Assembly: GCA_023391535.1 (NCBI GenBank)
Contig: JAEWAU010000090.1
Span: 1-28,811, forward strand
Direction: 5' to 3'
Length of the DNA: 28,811 nucleotides
Origin: Bacillota bacterium
GTDB taxonomy: Bacteria > Bacillota > Clostridia > Oscillospirales > Ethanoligenentaceae
The notes under the pieces were generated by a model. That model saw only the letters and a program-made list of their open reading frames with translations. It ran no database searches and was not told the DNA's origin. The position numbers were made by a program, and so were the translations under genes. Positions 14,822-22,797 of this stretch are shown one piece after another. Position 1 is the first letter of the stretch; each line of letters starts with the position of its first letter.

Positions 14822-15904
14822 TTACCCGCCTTCGGCGCCCAGGATGGTGCCGCCGCCGAGCAGAATATCGTCCTGGTAGAAAACGGCCGCCTGCCCGGGC
14901 GTGACGGCGCGCTGCGGCTCGTCGAAAACAACGCGCAGGGTATCCGCCTCCCGGCGCAGCGTGCAGGGCGCCTCCTTTGCGGAATAGCGGATCTTGCAGC
15001 CCACGCGCGCGCCGTCGGAAAGCCTGCTGCCGAGCATCGCGTGCAGGCCGCCCACGCGCAGGGCGCGTTTGAAAAGCGCATCGTTCGTGCCCACCGTGAC
15101 GGTGGCCGAGGCGGCGTCGATGCCCGTGACGAAGAGCTTCTCGCTCCCCGGGAAGCCGAGCCCCTTGTGCTGCCCGATGGTGAAGCGGAACACCCCGTCG
15201 TGCCGGCCGAGCACGCGCCCGGCGGAATCCGCGATGACGCCCGGCCGGGCAAGCCCGCCGCAGTTTTCGCGGATAAACGCGGCGTATCCCTCCCCGCCCA
15301 CGAAGCAGAGATCCTGGCTATCCGGCTTCTGGAAGTTCGGCAGCCCGTGGCGCTCGGCCGCCGCGCGGACCTCGGGCTTCGTAAAGCCTCCGCAGGGGAG
15401 CAGCAGGTGCGAAAGCTGCTGCTGGCTGAGCATATAGAGCACATAGGTCTGATCCTTGCGCAGGTCGGCGCTGCGGCGCAGCGCAAGCTCGCCTTCGGGC
15501 GTTTTGTACAGCGTGGCGTAATGGCCTGTGGCGATGAAATCGGCGCCCAGCGCGAGCGCCTTTTGCAGCATCGCCTCGAATTTGACGTGCGCGTTGCAGG
15601 CGATGCAGGGGTTCGGCGTGCGGCCCTGCATGTATTCGCGGAAGAAATAGTCGATCACCTCGCGGCGGAACACGTCGCGCATGTTGAGCACGTAATGCGG
15701 GATGCGGAGCACCTGGCAGACCGCGCGCGCGTCGTCCACGTCGGTGACGGAGCAGCAGGTGCGCGTGGTTTTCAGGCCGCATTCCTCCGAAGCCCATACG
15801 TTGAGGGTCACGCCGATCACCTCGTACCCCTGCTCCTTCAGCAGGGCGGCGGCGGCGGAACTGTCCACGCCGCCGCTCATGGCGACAATCACTTTCTGAG
15901 CCAT
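14822..15904 (-). CDS. mnmA: tRNA-specific 2-thiouridylase MnmA
   Basis: 360 residues, family size ~360. MnmA adds sulfur at C2 of the wobble uridine (U34) of Lys, Glu and Gln tRNAs, using persulfide sulfur and ATP. Visible: PP-loop SGGVDSS (10-16); CCSVTDVDDAR; the catalytic cysteine Cys103 in TPNPCIACNAHVKF; ATGHYA; the second catalytic cysteine Cys200 in DSQDLCFVGG; FTIGQHKGLG; and the C-terminal beta-barrel. The start is the ATG complementary to 15902-15904, with AAGGAGG (15917-15923) 12 bases upstream; the frame extends further upstream without homology. It lies 37 bases after nadA on the same strand, so the two are likely co-transcribed; NadA and MnmA share no pathway, but both depend on cysteine/sulfur chemistry. 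Confidence 0.97.
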   Translation of the reverse strand: MAQKVIVAMSGGVDSSAAAALLKEQGYEVIGVTLNVWASEECGLKTTRTCCSVTDVDDARAVCQVLRIPHYVLNMRDVFRREVIDYFFREYMQGRTPNPCIACNAHVKFEAMLQKALALGADFIATGHYATLYKTPEGELALRRSADLRKDQTYVLYMLSQQQLSHLLLPCGGFTKPEVRAAAERHGLPNFQKPDSQDLCFVGGEGYAAFIRENCGGLARPGVIADSAGRVLGRHDGVFRFTIGQHKGLGFPGSEKLFVTGIDAASATVTVGTNDALFKRALRVGGLHAMLGSRLSDGARVGCKIRYSAKEAPCTLRREADTLRVVFDEPQRAVTPGQAAVFYQDDILLGGGTILGAEGG

Positions 15905-15941
15905 GCGGAATCGCAGCCTCCTTCCTGCATAAAATCCGTTT

Positions 15942-16850
15942 TCACTGGTTGCATTCGAGCATCCGGCGCAGGCTCCCGGCGGCGCGCGTACGCACGCTTT
16001 CCTCCACCTCCACGGCATTTCGGTTTTCGCTCAGCGCGCGGTGGACGCTGCCGAGCGACGTCAGCTTCATATTGGAGCAAACCAGCCGCGGCGTGAGCAG
16101 GAAAAACTCCTTGCCGGGGTTGTCCTGCTTCAGCTTGTGAAGAATCCCCATTTCGGTGCCGATTACGAAACGGCGGCTGCCGTTTTCGGCGCAGAAGCGA
16201 ATGATCTCGCTGGTGCTGCCTACAAAATCGGCCAGCTCGCAGACCTCCGGCCGGCATTCGGGATGCACGGCCACGGGCGCGTCCGGATACTGCCGGCGCG
16301 CGGCTTCCACCTCGGCCGCTCCGAAGCGGTTGTGCGTCACGCAGCCCCCCGGGAACAGCACCAGATGCTTTTCCGGCACCTGCGCGGCGACGTAGCCGCC
16401 CAGGTTTTGATCCGGCACAAAGAGGATTTCCCGCTGCGGAAGGCTCCGCACGATCTTTACCGCGTTCGAAGAGGTGCAGCAGACGTCGCACTCGGCCTTC
16501 ACCTCCGCGGAGGTGTTGATGTAGCACACCGCCGGCGCGCCCGGGTGTTCGCGTTTGAGCCGGAGAACGTCCTCGGGCGCGATGGAATCGGCCATCGGGC
16601 AGCCCGCGGCGGCTTCCGGCAGCAGAACGGTCTTTTCCGGGGAAAGAATCTTGGCGCTTTCCGCCATGAACCGTACGCCGCAGAAAACGATCACGGGCGC
16701 CTTGCTTTCCGCACAGATACGGCTGAGATAGAAGGAATCGCCTACCGCATCGGCAATATCCTGCACTTCATCGACCTGGTAATTGTGCGCGACGATCAGC
16801 GCGCCGCGCTCTTTTTTCAGACGCCGAATCTCCCGCGTCAGATCCGCCAT
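15942..16850 (-). CDS. nadA: Quinolinate synthase NadA
   Basis: 302 residues, matching the shorter (Thermotoga-like) NadA. It condenses iminoaspartate with dihydroxyacetone phosphate to quinolinate, the precursor of NAD, using a [4Fe-4S] cluster. The three cluster cysteines are visible at near-standard positions: Cys84 (EAAAGCPMADSI), Cys170 (FPGGCVTHNRF) and Cys258 (LTPRLVCSNMK). Also clear: AHNYQVDEVQDIADAVGDS, FCGVRFMAESAKIL, HPECRPEV and GTEMGILHKL. ATG is at 16850-16848 with GAAAGG ten bases upstream. No nadB (aspartate oxidase) or nadC is next to it. Own sigma-A-like promoter about 160 bases upstream, divergent from tig. Confidence 0.97.
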   Translation of the reverse strand: MADLTREIRRLKKERGALIVAHNYQVDEVQDIADAVGDSFYLSRICAESKAPVIVFCGVRFMAESAKILSPEKTVLLPEAAAGCPMADSIAPEDVLRLKREHPGAPAVCYINTSAEVKAECDVCCTSSNAVKIVRSLPQREILFVPDQNLGGYVAAQVPEKHLVLFPGGCVTHNRFGAAEVEAARRQYPDAPVAVHPECRPEVCELADFVGSTSEIIRFCAENGSRRFVIGTEMGILHKLKQDNPGKEFFLLTPRLVCSNMKLTSLGSVHRALSENRNAVEVEESVRTRAAGSLRRMLECNQ

Positions 16851-17015
16851 TTGGAACAATCCTTTCGTACCCCCCGCACGCGGCGGCGCCGCGGCAAACC
16901 AAGTGGAGGCGGGCCCGCAGCTGCTTGCTTTGTCGCGCACGCGTTTTCCGCGCGCCGCATTCCGCTTATGCCTGTAAAGCCCGTTCAATTTATTTGTAAA
17001 AAGTCAGCGTATTTT

Positions 17016-17044
17016 ATTATAGCCTTCCGGCCCGCACATTTCAA
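17016..17044 (-). promoter_or_regulatory. Promoter for nadA-mnmA
   Basis: On the minus strand: TTGAAA (-35, 17044-17039), 17-base spacer, TATAAT (-10, 17021-17016). It gives a leader of ~160 bases before nadA (16851 to ~17009). That leader is GC-rich with small hairpins such as GCGCGCG/CGCG-T-GCGC; I see no clear NiaR operator or NAD riboswitch. The rest of the 343-base nadA-tig gap holds the tig promoter and leader hairpin and a T9 run near 17075-17083. Confidence 0.7.
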
Positions 17045-17111
17045 CCGGAGGCTTTCCGTTCGGGTTTTTGCCAGTTTTTTTTTGGGAAGTGTGGCTAATC
17101 CGGAGAGAATA

Positions 17112-17120
17112 TGATATAAT
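17112..17120 (+). promoter_or_regulatory. Extended -10 promoter for tig
   Basis: TGATATAAT: perfect -10 TATAAT (17115-17120) with TG. The -35 position at 17 bases (TGGCTA, 17092-17097) is poor. Predicted start ~17127, leaving a ~67-base leader dominated by a hairpin. Confidence 0.6.
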
Positions 17121-17137
17121 AGGCAAGATAAGTCGCG

Positions 17138-17172
17138 GTGCGCCTCGGTACGCTTCGGTACGCCGAGCGCAC
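17138..17172 (+). promoter_or_regulatory. Hairpin in the tig leader
   Basis: GTGCG (17138-17142) pairs with CGCAC (17168-17172), then, after a bulged C, CTCGG (17144-17148) with CCGAG (17163-17167) and TAC with GTA at the top. It sits about ten bases after the predicted transcription start and nine bases before the AGGAGG of tig. No U-tract follows, so it is more likely an mRNA-stability or protein-binding element than a terminator. No CIRCE or CtsR box was seen here. Confidence 0.5.
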
Positions 17173-17193
17173 GCAATACTAGGAGGATGTTAA

Positions 17194-18561
17194 ATGAGTC
17201 TGACCAGCTCCAATAAAGTCGACGCAGGCAAAGTCGAACTTGAAATTACCGTAGACCAGGACGCCTTTCAAAAAGCGGTTTCCGATGCCTTCCGGAAGAA
17301 TGCCAAGCGCATCAGCGTTCCGGGGTTCCGCAAGGGCAAGGCTCCTCGTCATATCATTGAACAATATTATGGGGAAGGCGTTTTCTACGAGGATGCGGTG
17401 AATGCCGTATACCCCTCCGCTTATGAGGACGCCGTGAAGGAAGCCGGCATCGACCCGGTGGATCGCGCCGATATCGAAGTCGTTTCGGTGGGCAAGGAAG
17501 GCCTGAAATTCAAGGCGAAGGTTACGGTGAAGCCCGAAGTGGAAATCGGCGCATATAAGGGCCTCAATGCCGTGAAGAAGATTTATACCGTCGGCGAAGC
17601 CGAGGTGGACCACGAGATCGGCCATATCCGCGAGCGCAACGCGCGCATCATCACCGTGGAAGACCGCGCGGCCCAGAAGGGCGACAGCGCCGTGATCGAT
17701 TACGAGGGCTTTTTGGACGGCACGCCGTTCGAAGGCGGCAAGGATGAAAAGCATGAGCTCGAGCTCGGCTCGGGCAGCTTCATCCCCGGCTTCGAGGAGC
17801 AGGTGGAAGGCCACAAAACCGGCGAAGAGTTCGACGTGAACGTCACGTTCCCGGAACAGTACCACGCGAAGGAACTGGCCGGCAAGCCCGTCGTTTTCAA
17901 GGTGAAGCTCCACGAGATCAAGGCGCACGAGCTTCCGGAGCTGGACGACGAGTTCGCCAAGGACGTCAGCGAGTTCGACACGCTGGAAGCCTATAAAGAG
18001 GACGTGAAAAAGCACCTTCAGGAATCGCAGGACGAAAAGTCCAAAAGCGACCTTGAGGACGCGCTGCTCGATCAGGTGATCGGCACGCTGAAAGCCGAAA
18101 TCCCGGAGGTCATGATCGAAAACGAGATCGACCACATGGTGAACGATTTCGATTACCGCCTGCAGATGCAGGGCCTGAACGTGAAAACCTATCTCCAGTA
18201 CACCGGCATGGAGATGGCCGCGTTCCGCAGCGGATTTAAAGAATCCGCGGAAAAGCAGGTAAAGATCCGCCTCGCGCTCGAGAAGATCGCGAAGCTCGAA
18301 AACCTGGAAGCCTCCGACGAGGAGACCGAGGCCGAATACAAGAAGGACGCCGAGCGCTACAACGTGGATCTCGCCAAGATCAAGGACGTTCTGCGCAAAG
18401 AGGACGTGGTGCACGATATCCTCATGGGCAAGGCCATCGACCTTGTGAAGGAGCAGGCGGTCGTCACCGAAGAAGCCGCTCCCATCGAACCGCATCATCA
18501 CGGCCACGACGACGGCGAGACGGAAGTCGAAACCGAAGCCGAAGCCGATATCGAAGAATAA
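17194..18561 (+). CDS. tig: Trigger factor, ribosome-associated chaperone
   Basis: 455 residues. Trigger factor binds at the ribosome exit tunnel, holds nascent chains and has peptidyl-prolyl isomerase activity. The ribosome-binding signature GFRKGKAPRHIIEQYYG is at ~44-60; the FKBP-type domain at ~160-245 (VIDYEGFLDGTPFEGG, LGSGSFIPGFEEQVEGHKTG); the C-terminal chaperone arms follow. The last ~25 residues form a His- and acid-rich tail (HHHGHDDGETEVETEAEAD), beyond the usual end and without assigned function. ATG 17194 is seven bases after AGGAGG. It is followed by clpP and clpX, a common grouping that joins folding and degradation. Confidence 0.98.
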   Translation: MSLTSSNKVDAGKVELEITVDQDAFQKAVSDAFRKNAKRISVPGFRKGKAPRHIIEQYYGEGVFYEDAVNAVYPSAYEDAVKEAGIDPVDRADIEVVSVGKEGLKFKAKVTVKPEVEIGAYKGLNAVKKIYTVGEAEVDHEIGHIRERNARIITVEDRAAQKGDSAVIDYEGFLDGTPFEGGKDEKHELELGSGSFIPGFEEQVEGHKTGEEFDVNVTFPEQYHAKELAGKPVVFKVKLHEIKAHELPELDDEFAKDVSEFDTLEAYKEDVKKHLQESQDEKSKSDLEDALLDQVIGTLKAEIPEVMIENEIDHMVNDFDYRLQMQGLNVKTYLQYTGMEMAAFRSGFKESAEKQVKIRLALEKIAKLENLEASDEETEAEYKKDAERYNVDLAKIKDVLRKEDVVHDILMGKAIDLVKEQAVVTEEAAPIEPHHHGHDDGETEVETEAEADIEE

Positions 18562-18721
18562 TAAAATTCCGCGGCAACATGCCACCGGCAGGATGCCGCC
18601 GGCGTCGCGCCGCTTTGTTTGAGAAGCCCGCGGGAGGGCAATATCCGGGTGATTGCTTTCCCTGCCGCGAATGCGGCCGGGCGGGCACCCGTACATGCTT
18701 TTTTGTCAAGGAGTGATTAAA

Positions 18722-19303
18722 ATGAGTCTGGTACCAATGGTAATCGAGCAGACGAATCGGGGAGAGCGTTCGTACGATATCTTTTCCCGTCTGCTGAACG
18801 ACCGCATCGTCATGCTTTCCGAGGAGATCAACGACACCACGGCGAGCCTTGTGGTGGCACAGCTGCTTTTTCTTGAGGGGCAGGACCCCGATAAGGACAT
18901 CCAGCTGTATATCAACAGCCCCGGCGGGTCCATCACGTCCGGCATGGCGATCTTCGACACCATGCAGTATATCAAGTGCGACGTTTCCACTATCTGCGTC
19001 GGCATGGCCGCGAGCATGGGCTCGTTCCTCCTTGCGGCGGGCGCAAAGGGAAAGCGGTTCGCTCTGCCCAACAGCGAGATCATGATCCATCAGCCGCTCG
19101 GCGGCACGCAGGGGCAGGCAACCGATATCAAGATCCATGCCGAGCACATCATCCGCATCCGCAGCAAAATGAATCAGCTGTACGCCGAATTCACGGGCAA
19201 GCCGGTTGAGGTGATCGAGCACGACACCGACCGGGATAATTTCCTGACCGCCGAGGAGGCTGCCGCTTACGGTCTTGTGGATAAGGTGATCTACAAGAGA
19301 TAA
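18722..19303 (+). CDS. clpP: ATP-dependent Clp protease proteolytic subunit
   Basis: 193 residues, the standard size. ClpP forms a double seven-fold ring of serine proteases and works with ClpX. The catalytic triad is visible: Ser98 (GMAASMGS), His123 (MIHQPLGG) and Asp172 (HDTDRDNF); also INSPGGSITSGMAI. ATG 18722 follows AAGGAG (18708-18713) by eight bases; the longer upstream frame has no family support. The 160 bases between tig and clpP contain short hairpins (GCAAT/ATTGC near 18638-18656; GCCGC/GCGGC near 18663-18676) but no convincing promoter or terminator, so tig-clpP may be one transcript. clpX begins 12 bases after the stop. Confidence 0.98.
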   Translation: MSLVPMVIEQTNRGERSYDIFSRLLNDRIVMLSEEINDTTASLVVAQLLFLEGQDPDKDIQLYINSPGGSITSGMAIFDTMQYIKCDVSTICVGMAASMGSFLLAAGAKGKRFALPNSEIMIHQPLGGTQGQATDIKIHAEHIIRIRSKMNQLYAEFTGKPVEVIEHDTDRDNFLTAEEAAAYGLVDKVIYKR

Positions 19304-19315
19304 GGTTGGTGAGGT

Positions 19316-20626
19316 ATGGCTAAGTTTGAAGACCGCCGGGTTATCAAATGCTCTTTCTGCGGCAAACCGCAGGAACAGGTTAAACGGCTGATTGCAGGCC
19401 CCGGCGTCTACATCTGCAACGAGTGCATCGAGCTTTGCCTGAGCATTCTGGAAGACGAGAACATCGTCGAACGTCCGCAGATCAGCAAAGACGACAAGAA
19501 CATCACGCTTTCACGCCCCAAGGAGATGAAAGCGATGCTCGACGAGTACGTAGTCGGGCAGGACGATGCCAAGGTTTCGCTTTGCGTCGCGGTTTACAAC
19601 CATTATAAACGCATCTTTTTCTCCGAACCCGGCGACGTGGAGCTTCAGAAGAGCAATATTCTGCTCCTCGGCCCCACGGGCGTGGGCAAAACGCTGCTGG
19701 CGCAGACGCTGGCGCACATGCTCAACGTGCCGTTCGCCATTGCGGACGCCACCACGCTCACGGAAGCGGGCTATGTGGGCGAGGATGTGGAGAATATCCT
19801 GCTGCGCCTGATCCAGGCCGCCGATTACGACGTGGAGCGCGCGGAAAAGGGCATCATCTACATCGACGAAATCGATAAGATCGCCCGCAAGTCCGAGAAT
19901 CCCTCCATCACGCGCGACGTGAGCGGCGAGGGCGTACAGCAGGCGCTGCTGAAAATCCTCGAGGGCACCGTTTCCAACGTGCCTCCCATGGGCGGGCGCA
20001 AGTATCCGCATCAGGAGTTTATCCAGATCAACACGAAGGATATCCTCTTCATCTGCGGCGGCGCGTTCGACGGATTGGAAAAGATCATCGGCAAGCGCGT
20101 ATCCACAACATCGCTCGGCTTCGGCGCGGATATCCGCAGCAAGAAGGAGCAGGACACCGGCACCATTATGAAACAGGTGATTCCGCAGGATCTCGTCCAC
20201 TTCGGGCTGATTCCCGAGCTGGTGGGCCGCCTGCCCGTAATCACCACGCTTTCGTCGCTGGACCGCAAAGCGCTCATCAGTATCCTCACCACGCCGAAGA
20301 ACGCCATTCTCAAGCAGTATATACGGCTGCTCCAGATGGACGGCGTGACGCTGGAGTTCGACGACAGCGCCCTCAACGCGGTGGCGGATCTCGCCATCGA
20401 ACGCGAAACGGGCGCGCGCGGCCTGCGGGCCATCATGGAGGACATCCTCACGAGCGTGATGTTCGACGTTCCCTCCGACCCGACCATCGAGAAGATCACC
20501 ATCACGGGCGACTGCGTGAAAAAGCTGCAGCCGCCGGCGCTGGTATACAATCCCGATAAAAAGTCTCCGCGTATGCTGCTTTCTTCGCATAAGGCGCCGC
20601 CCAAACGCCGCGAGAACGCGTCGTAA
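19316..20626 (+). CDS. clpX: Clp protease ATP-binding subunit ClpX
   Basis: 436 residues. ClpX is the hexameric AAA+ unfoldase that feeds tagged proteins into ClpP. The N-terminal zinc domain has the four cysteines CSFC and CNEC (about 12-37); Walker A GPTGVGKT is at 119-126; the pore loop GYVGED follows; Walker B is IIYIDEIDKI; the RKH-type loop is GGRKYPHQEF; the sensor-2 region reads GARGLRAIMEDIL. ATG 19316 follows a GTGAGG-type site by about three bases and clpP by 12 bases, so the two are translated from one mRNA. A strong bidirectional terminator ends the operon. Confidence 0.98.
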   Translation: MAKFEDRRVIKCSFCGKPQEQVKRLIAGPGVYICNECIELCLSILEDENIVERPQISKDDKNITLSRPKEMKAMLDEYVVGQDDAKVSLCVAVYNHYKRIFFSEPGDVELQKSNILLLGPTGVGKTLLAQTLAHMLNVPFAIADATTLTEAGYVGEDVENILLRLIQAADYDVERAEKGIIYIDEIDKIARKSENPSITRDVSGEGVQQALLKILEGTVSNVPPMGGRKYPHQEFIQINTKDILFICGGAFDGLEKIIGKRVSTTSLGFGADIRSKKEQDTGTIMKQVIPQDLVHFGLIPELVGRLPVITTLSSLDRKALISILTTPKNAILKQYIRLLQMDGVTLEFDDSALNAVADLAIERETGARGLRAIMEDILTSVMFDVPSDPTIEKITITGDCVKKLQPPALVYNPDKKSPRMLLSSHKAPPKRRENAS

Positions 20627-20655
20627 CGGCTCTGCCGCATCACGATACGAATACG

Positions 20656-20689
20656 AAAAACCCGGCAGCCAATCGGCTGCCGGGTTTTT
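20656..20689. terminator. Bidirectional intrinsic terminator between clpX and the ABC permease
   Basis: AAAAACCCGGCAGCC (20656-20670), loop AATC, GGCTGCCGGGTTTTT (20675-20689): a perfect 15-bp stem flanked by A5 and T5, so it works for the convergent transcripts on both strands. Confidence 0.93.
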
Positions 20690-20716
20690 GTTGTGCATGG
20701 GAGGCCCCGCGGTTTT

Positions 20717-22765
20717 TTATTTATCCGGGTTCAGGGCCTTTATCTGATTCAGCATCGTGTCGGAAGCGGGAACGTAAACCGTCGGAATTTTGGAGGACTG
20801 GATTTGGACGCTCAGAAACGGCTGGTTCAGATCCACCGGTTTTCCGAGAACCGGGAGCAGCAAAGCAATCAGTTTTTGCGTGTTGGCGGAACCGGCGCTT
20901 CCGGAATCGAACACATAGCCCTGCTGCTTTGCGCCGCCGAAATCGTCGTCCGGGGAATACCATTCGATGGCTAACTGGCTGTTGGAAAGGTCGCCGTTCA
21001 GCGCGGCTTTGACTTCAGCCAGATTTTCCTGGTTCATCAGGCTGAAAAACAGGGCGGCCGTTTTGGGAAGCAAGGAAGTGATGGCGTAGTAGCTGGAGTA
21101 GTTCTCCATGCCGATGTTCCCCACAACGTGGATGCCGCCGCCGAGCGAGAGGATATTTTGGCCTCCGGCGGCGTGATAACCGGATGGAACGGCCAGTTTC
21201 TGCGCATCGCCCAGGCTTTCGTATTCCGAACGATAGCTCTGCCAGAGCTGTTCGGCCTGATTTTGGGTGAACGCCCCGCTGCTCACCTGCAGGACGCCGC
21301 TTTCGGGCGGCAGCTCTATTTCGGCGGCCGTATAGGCGGCGTCGGACTGCAGGGCGGCGGAGAGGGAGGCTGCTTCCGAGTTTGAAAGATAGAGCTTGCG
21401 GTAGAGGTTTCCGCCGCTTTTCAGCCGGAACGTCACGTTATAGCCAGTGAGCGAATCGGATTCATACGGAGCATAGACGGAACCGTATTTTTTGACGGAC
21501 GCGATGTTGGTATCCAGCACCTGCAGCAGCGCGTTCTTCACGACCGCGTCCTTCACGGTGAGCCGCTGCAGCAGCAGGTTGTTGTAGCTGTCCGAGTCGT
21601 AGTCGTACGTATTGGAATCGGAGGCGAGCGTTACGCCCGCCACCTCGCTTGCGGCGGGGCGGTCGCTGAGTGTCAGCGTGCGGGCGCTCTGGATCGTGAC
21701 GCCGAAGACGATATCCAGCGCCGCCAACACGAGCAGAAACGGCGTGGCCGAAAGCAGGTTTTTCGGCTTTTTGGTGGTGAGCAGCTCGAACAGATAGTAC
21801 ACCAGCAGCGTAACGGCGGCGACGGTGATGACGGCGAAGCCCTCGTTCGACCATGTAAAATGCGTCGTGCTGAGGAGAATCACCGGGATGACCAGAGAGA
21901 ACGGCAGCGCGATGGCGCAGCGGTAAACGTGCTGGAGCGCGCGGTTCGGCGCGCTGCGCTCCGCCGTTTCGGAGCGGCGCCGGTGAAAGAACAGGCAGGC
22001 CAGAGCGCCGTAAATCAACGCGAGAACGACGGTATACAGTACCGCGGGCAGCGAAGTGAACAGGCTGCCGGTATTCACGCCGAACACGGTGCCCCCAAGC
22101 CCCAGCAGCAGCCGGACGGGGATGTTCAGGTTGGGGTTGAGCAGCCCGCCGATGTGCCGCATATCGATGATCTGAATCGTGGAATTCAAAACGACGTTAT
22201 ACACCGTGATCATGAAGCGGGGCAGCAAGAGAAACAGCCCGTACAGAATGAAATTGGAGAACGCGGTTCCCGTGACGCTCATGGCCAGCAATGCGCAGGC
22301 CGTCACGAGCAAAACGCCCGAAAAGAGCGTGAGCAGCGCAAACGGCACCGCGCCGGGCACAAACACCGCGCCGAACGCCGTGTAAAGCGCCCAGCCCGCC
22401 AGAACAGGGAACACAACGACGGCCGCGCCCCAGATCAGCACGGCAAGCGTGAAATTCACAAACAGGCTTTCCCGCGTGTGCGGCAGAGCATGGTAAAAAT
22501 CCGAACCGTTTCGGTGGTTTAAAAACGAGAACAGTGTGTGCGCGAGCACGAACGGCGCGATGTATAGGATCGGCAGCAGCCACTCGGCCAACATTTCGAC
22601 GGAAACGATGCCGAGCCGGACGTTTTGGTTCGTGCGGGCCATGCCCATGAAGAGGGCGGGCAGGCAGGTGAACAGCAGGGAAACGAGCAGCAGCACGATG
22701 CCGGGCACGCGGATGCGCCGCAGGCCCTCTAAAATCAGCCCGCGGCTGAAGAGCTGCTTTTTCAT
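20717..22765 (-). CDS. ABC-2-type transporter permease with large C-terminal extracellular domain
   Basis: 682 residues. About nine hydrophobic segments occupy the first ~365 residues (for example ~20-42, 57-80, 107-125, 140-165, 170-190, 235-258, 287-305, 318-336, 346-365); the remaining ~315 residues are hydrophilic and, with an odd number of spans and a cytoplasmic N terminus, would lie outside the cell. The motif SFLNHRNGSDFYHALPHTRESL after the second span marks the family of permeases found beside YtrA-like regulators. ATG at 22765-22763 follows GAAAGGAAGG by eight bases. The gene is last in gntR-ATPase-permease. It is probably an exporter or an envelope-stress system; the substrate is unknown. 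Confidence 0.9.
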   Translation of the reverse strand: MKKQLFSRGLILEGLRRIRVPGIVLLLVSLLFTCLPALFMGMARTNQNVRLGIVSVEMLAEWLLPILYIAPFVLAHTLFSFLNHRNGSDFYHALPHTRESLFVNFTLAVLIWGAAVVVFPVLAGWALYTAFGAVFVPGAVPFALLTLFSGVLLVTACALLAMSVTGTAFSNFILYGLFLLLPRFMITVYNVVLNSTIQIIDMRHIGGLLNPNLNIPVRLLLGLGGTVFGVNTGSLFTSLPAVLYTVVLALIYGALACLFFHRRRSETAERSAPNRALQHVYRCAIALPFSLVIPVILLSTTHFTWSNEGFAVITVAAVTLLVYYLFELLTTKKPKNLLSATPFLLVLAALDIVFGVTIQSARTLTLSDRPAASEVAGVTLASDSNTYDYDSDSYNNLLLQRLTVKDAVVKNALLQVLDTNIASVKKYGSVYAPYESDSLTGYNVTFRLKSGGNLYRKLYLSNSEAASLSAALQSDAAYTAAEIELPPESGVLQVSSGAFTQNQAEQLWQSYRSEYESLGDAQKLAVPSGYHAAGGQNILSLGGGIHVVGNIGMENYSSYYAITSLLPKTAALFFSLMNQENLAEVKAALNGDLSNSQLAIEWYSPDDDFGGAKQQGYVFDSGSAGSANTQKLIALLLPVLGKPVDLNQPFLSVQIQSSKIPTVYVPASDTMLNQIKALNPDK

Positions 22766-22797
22766 CAGTACGACCTTCCTTTCGCATCCAACCGGAT

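Noticed and set aside
14669..16096. 475-codon plus-strand open frame over mnmA
   Set aside because: It is antisense to mnmA and starts inside the 222-bp hairpin element; no homology seen.
17071..17083. T9 run between nadA and tig as a terminator
   Set aside because: No stable hairpin precedes it on the plus strand and both neighbours diverge from this region.
17179..18696. 505-codon open frame opposite tig
   Set aside because: Shadow frame with repetitive composition (Leu/Phe/His-rich) created by the reverse complement of an acidic protein.
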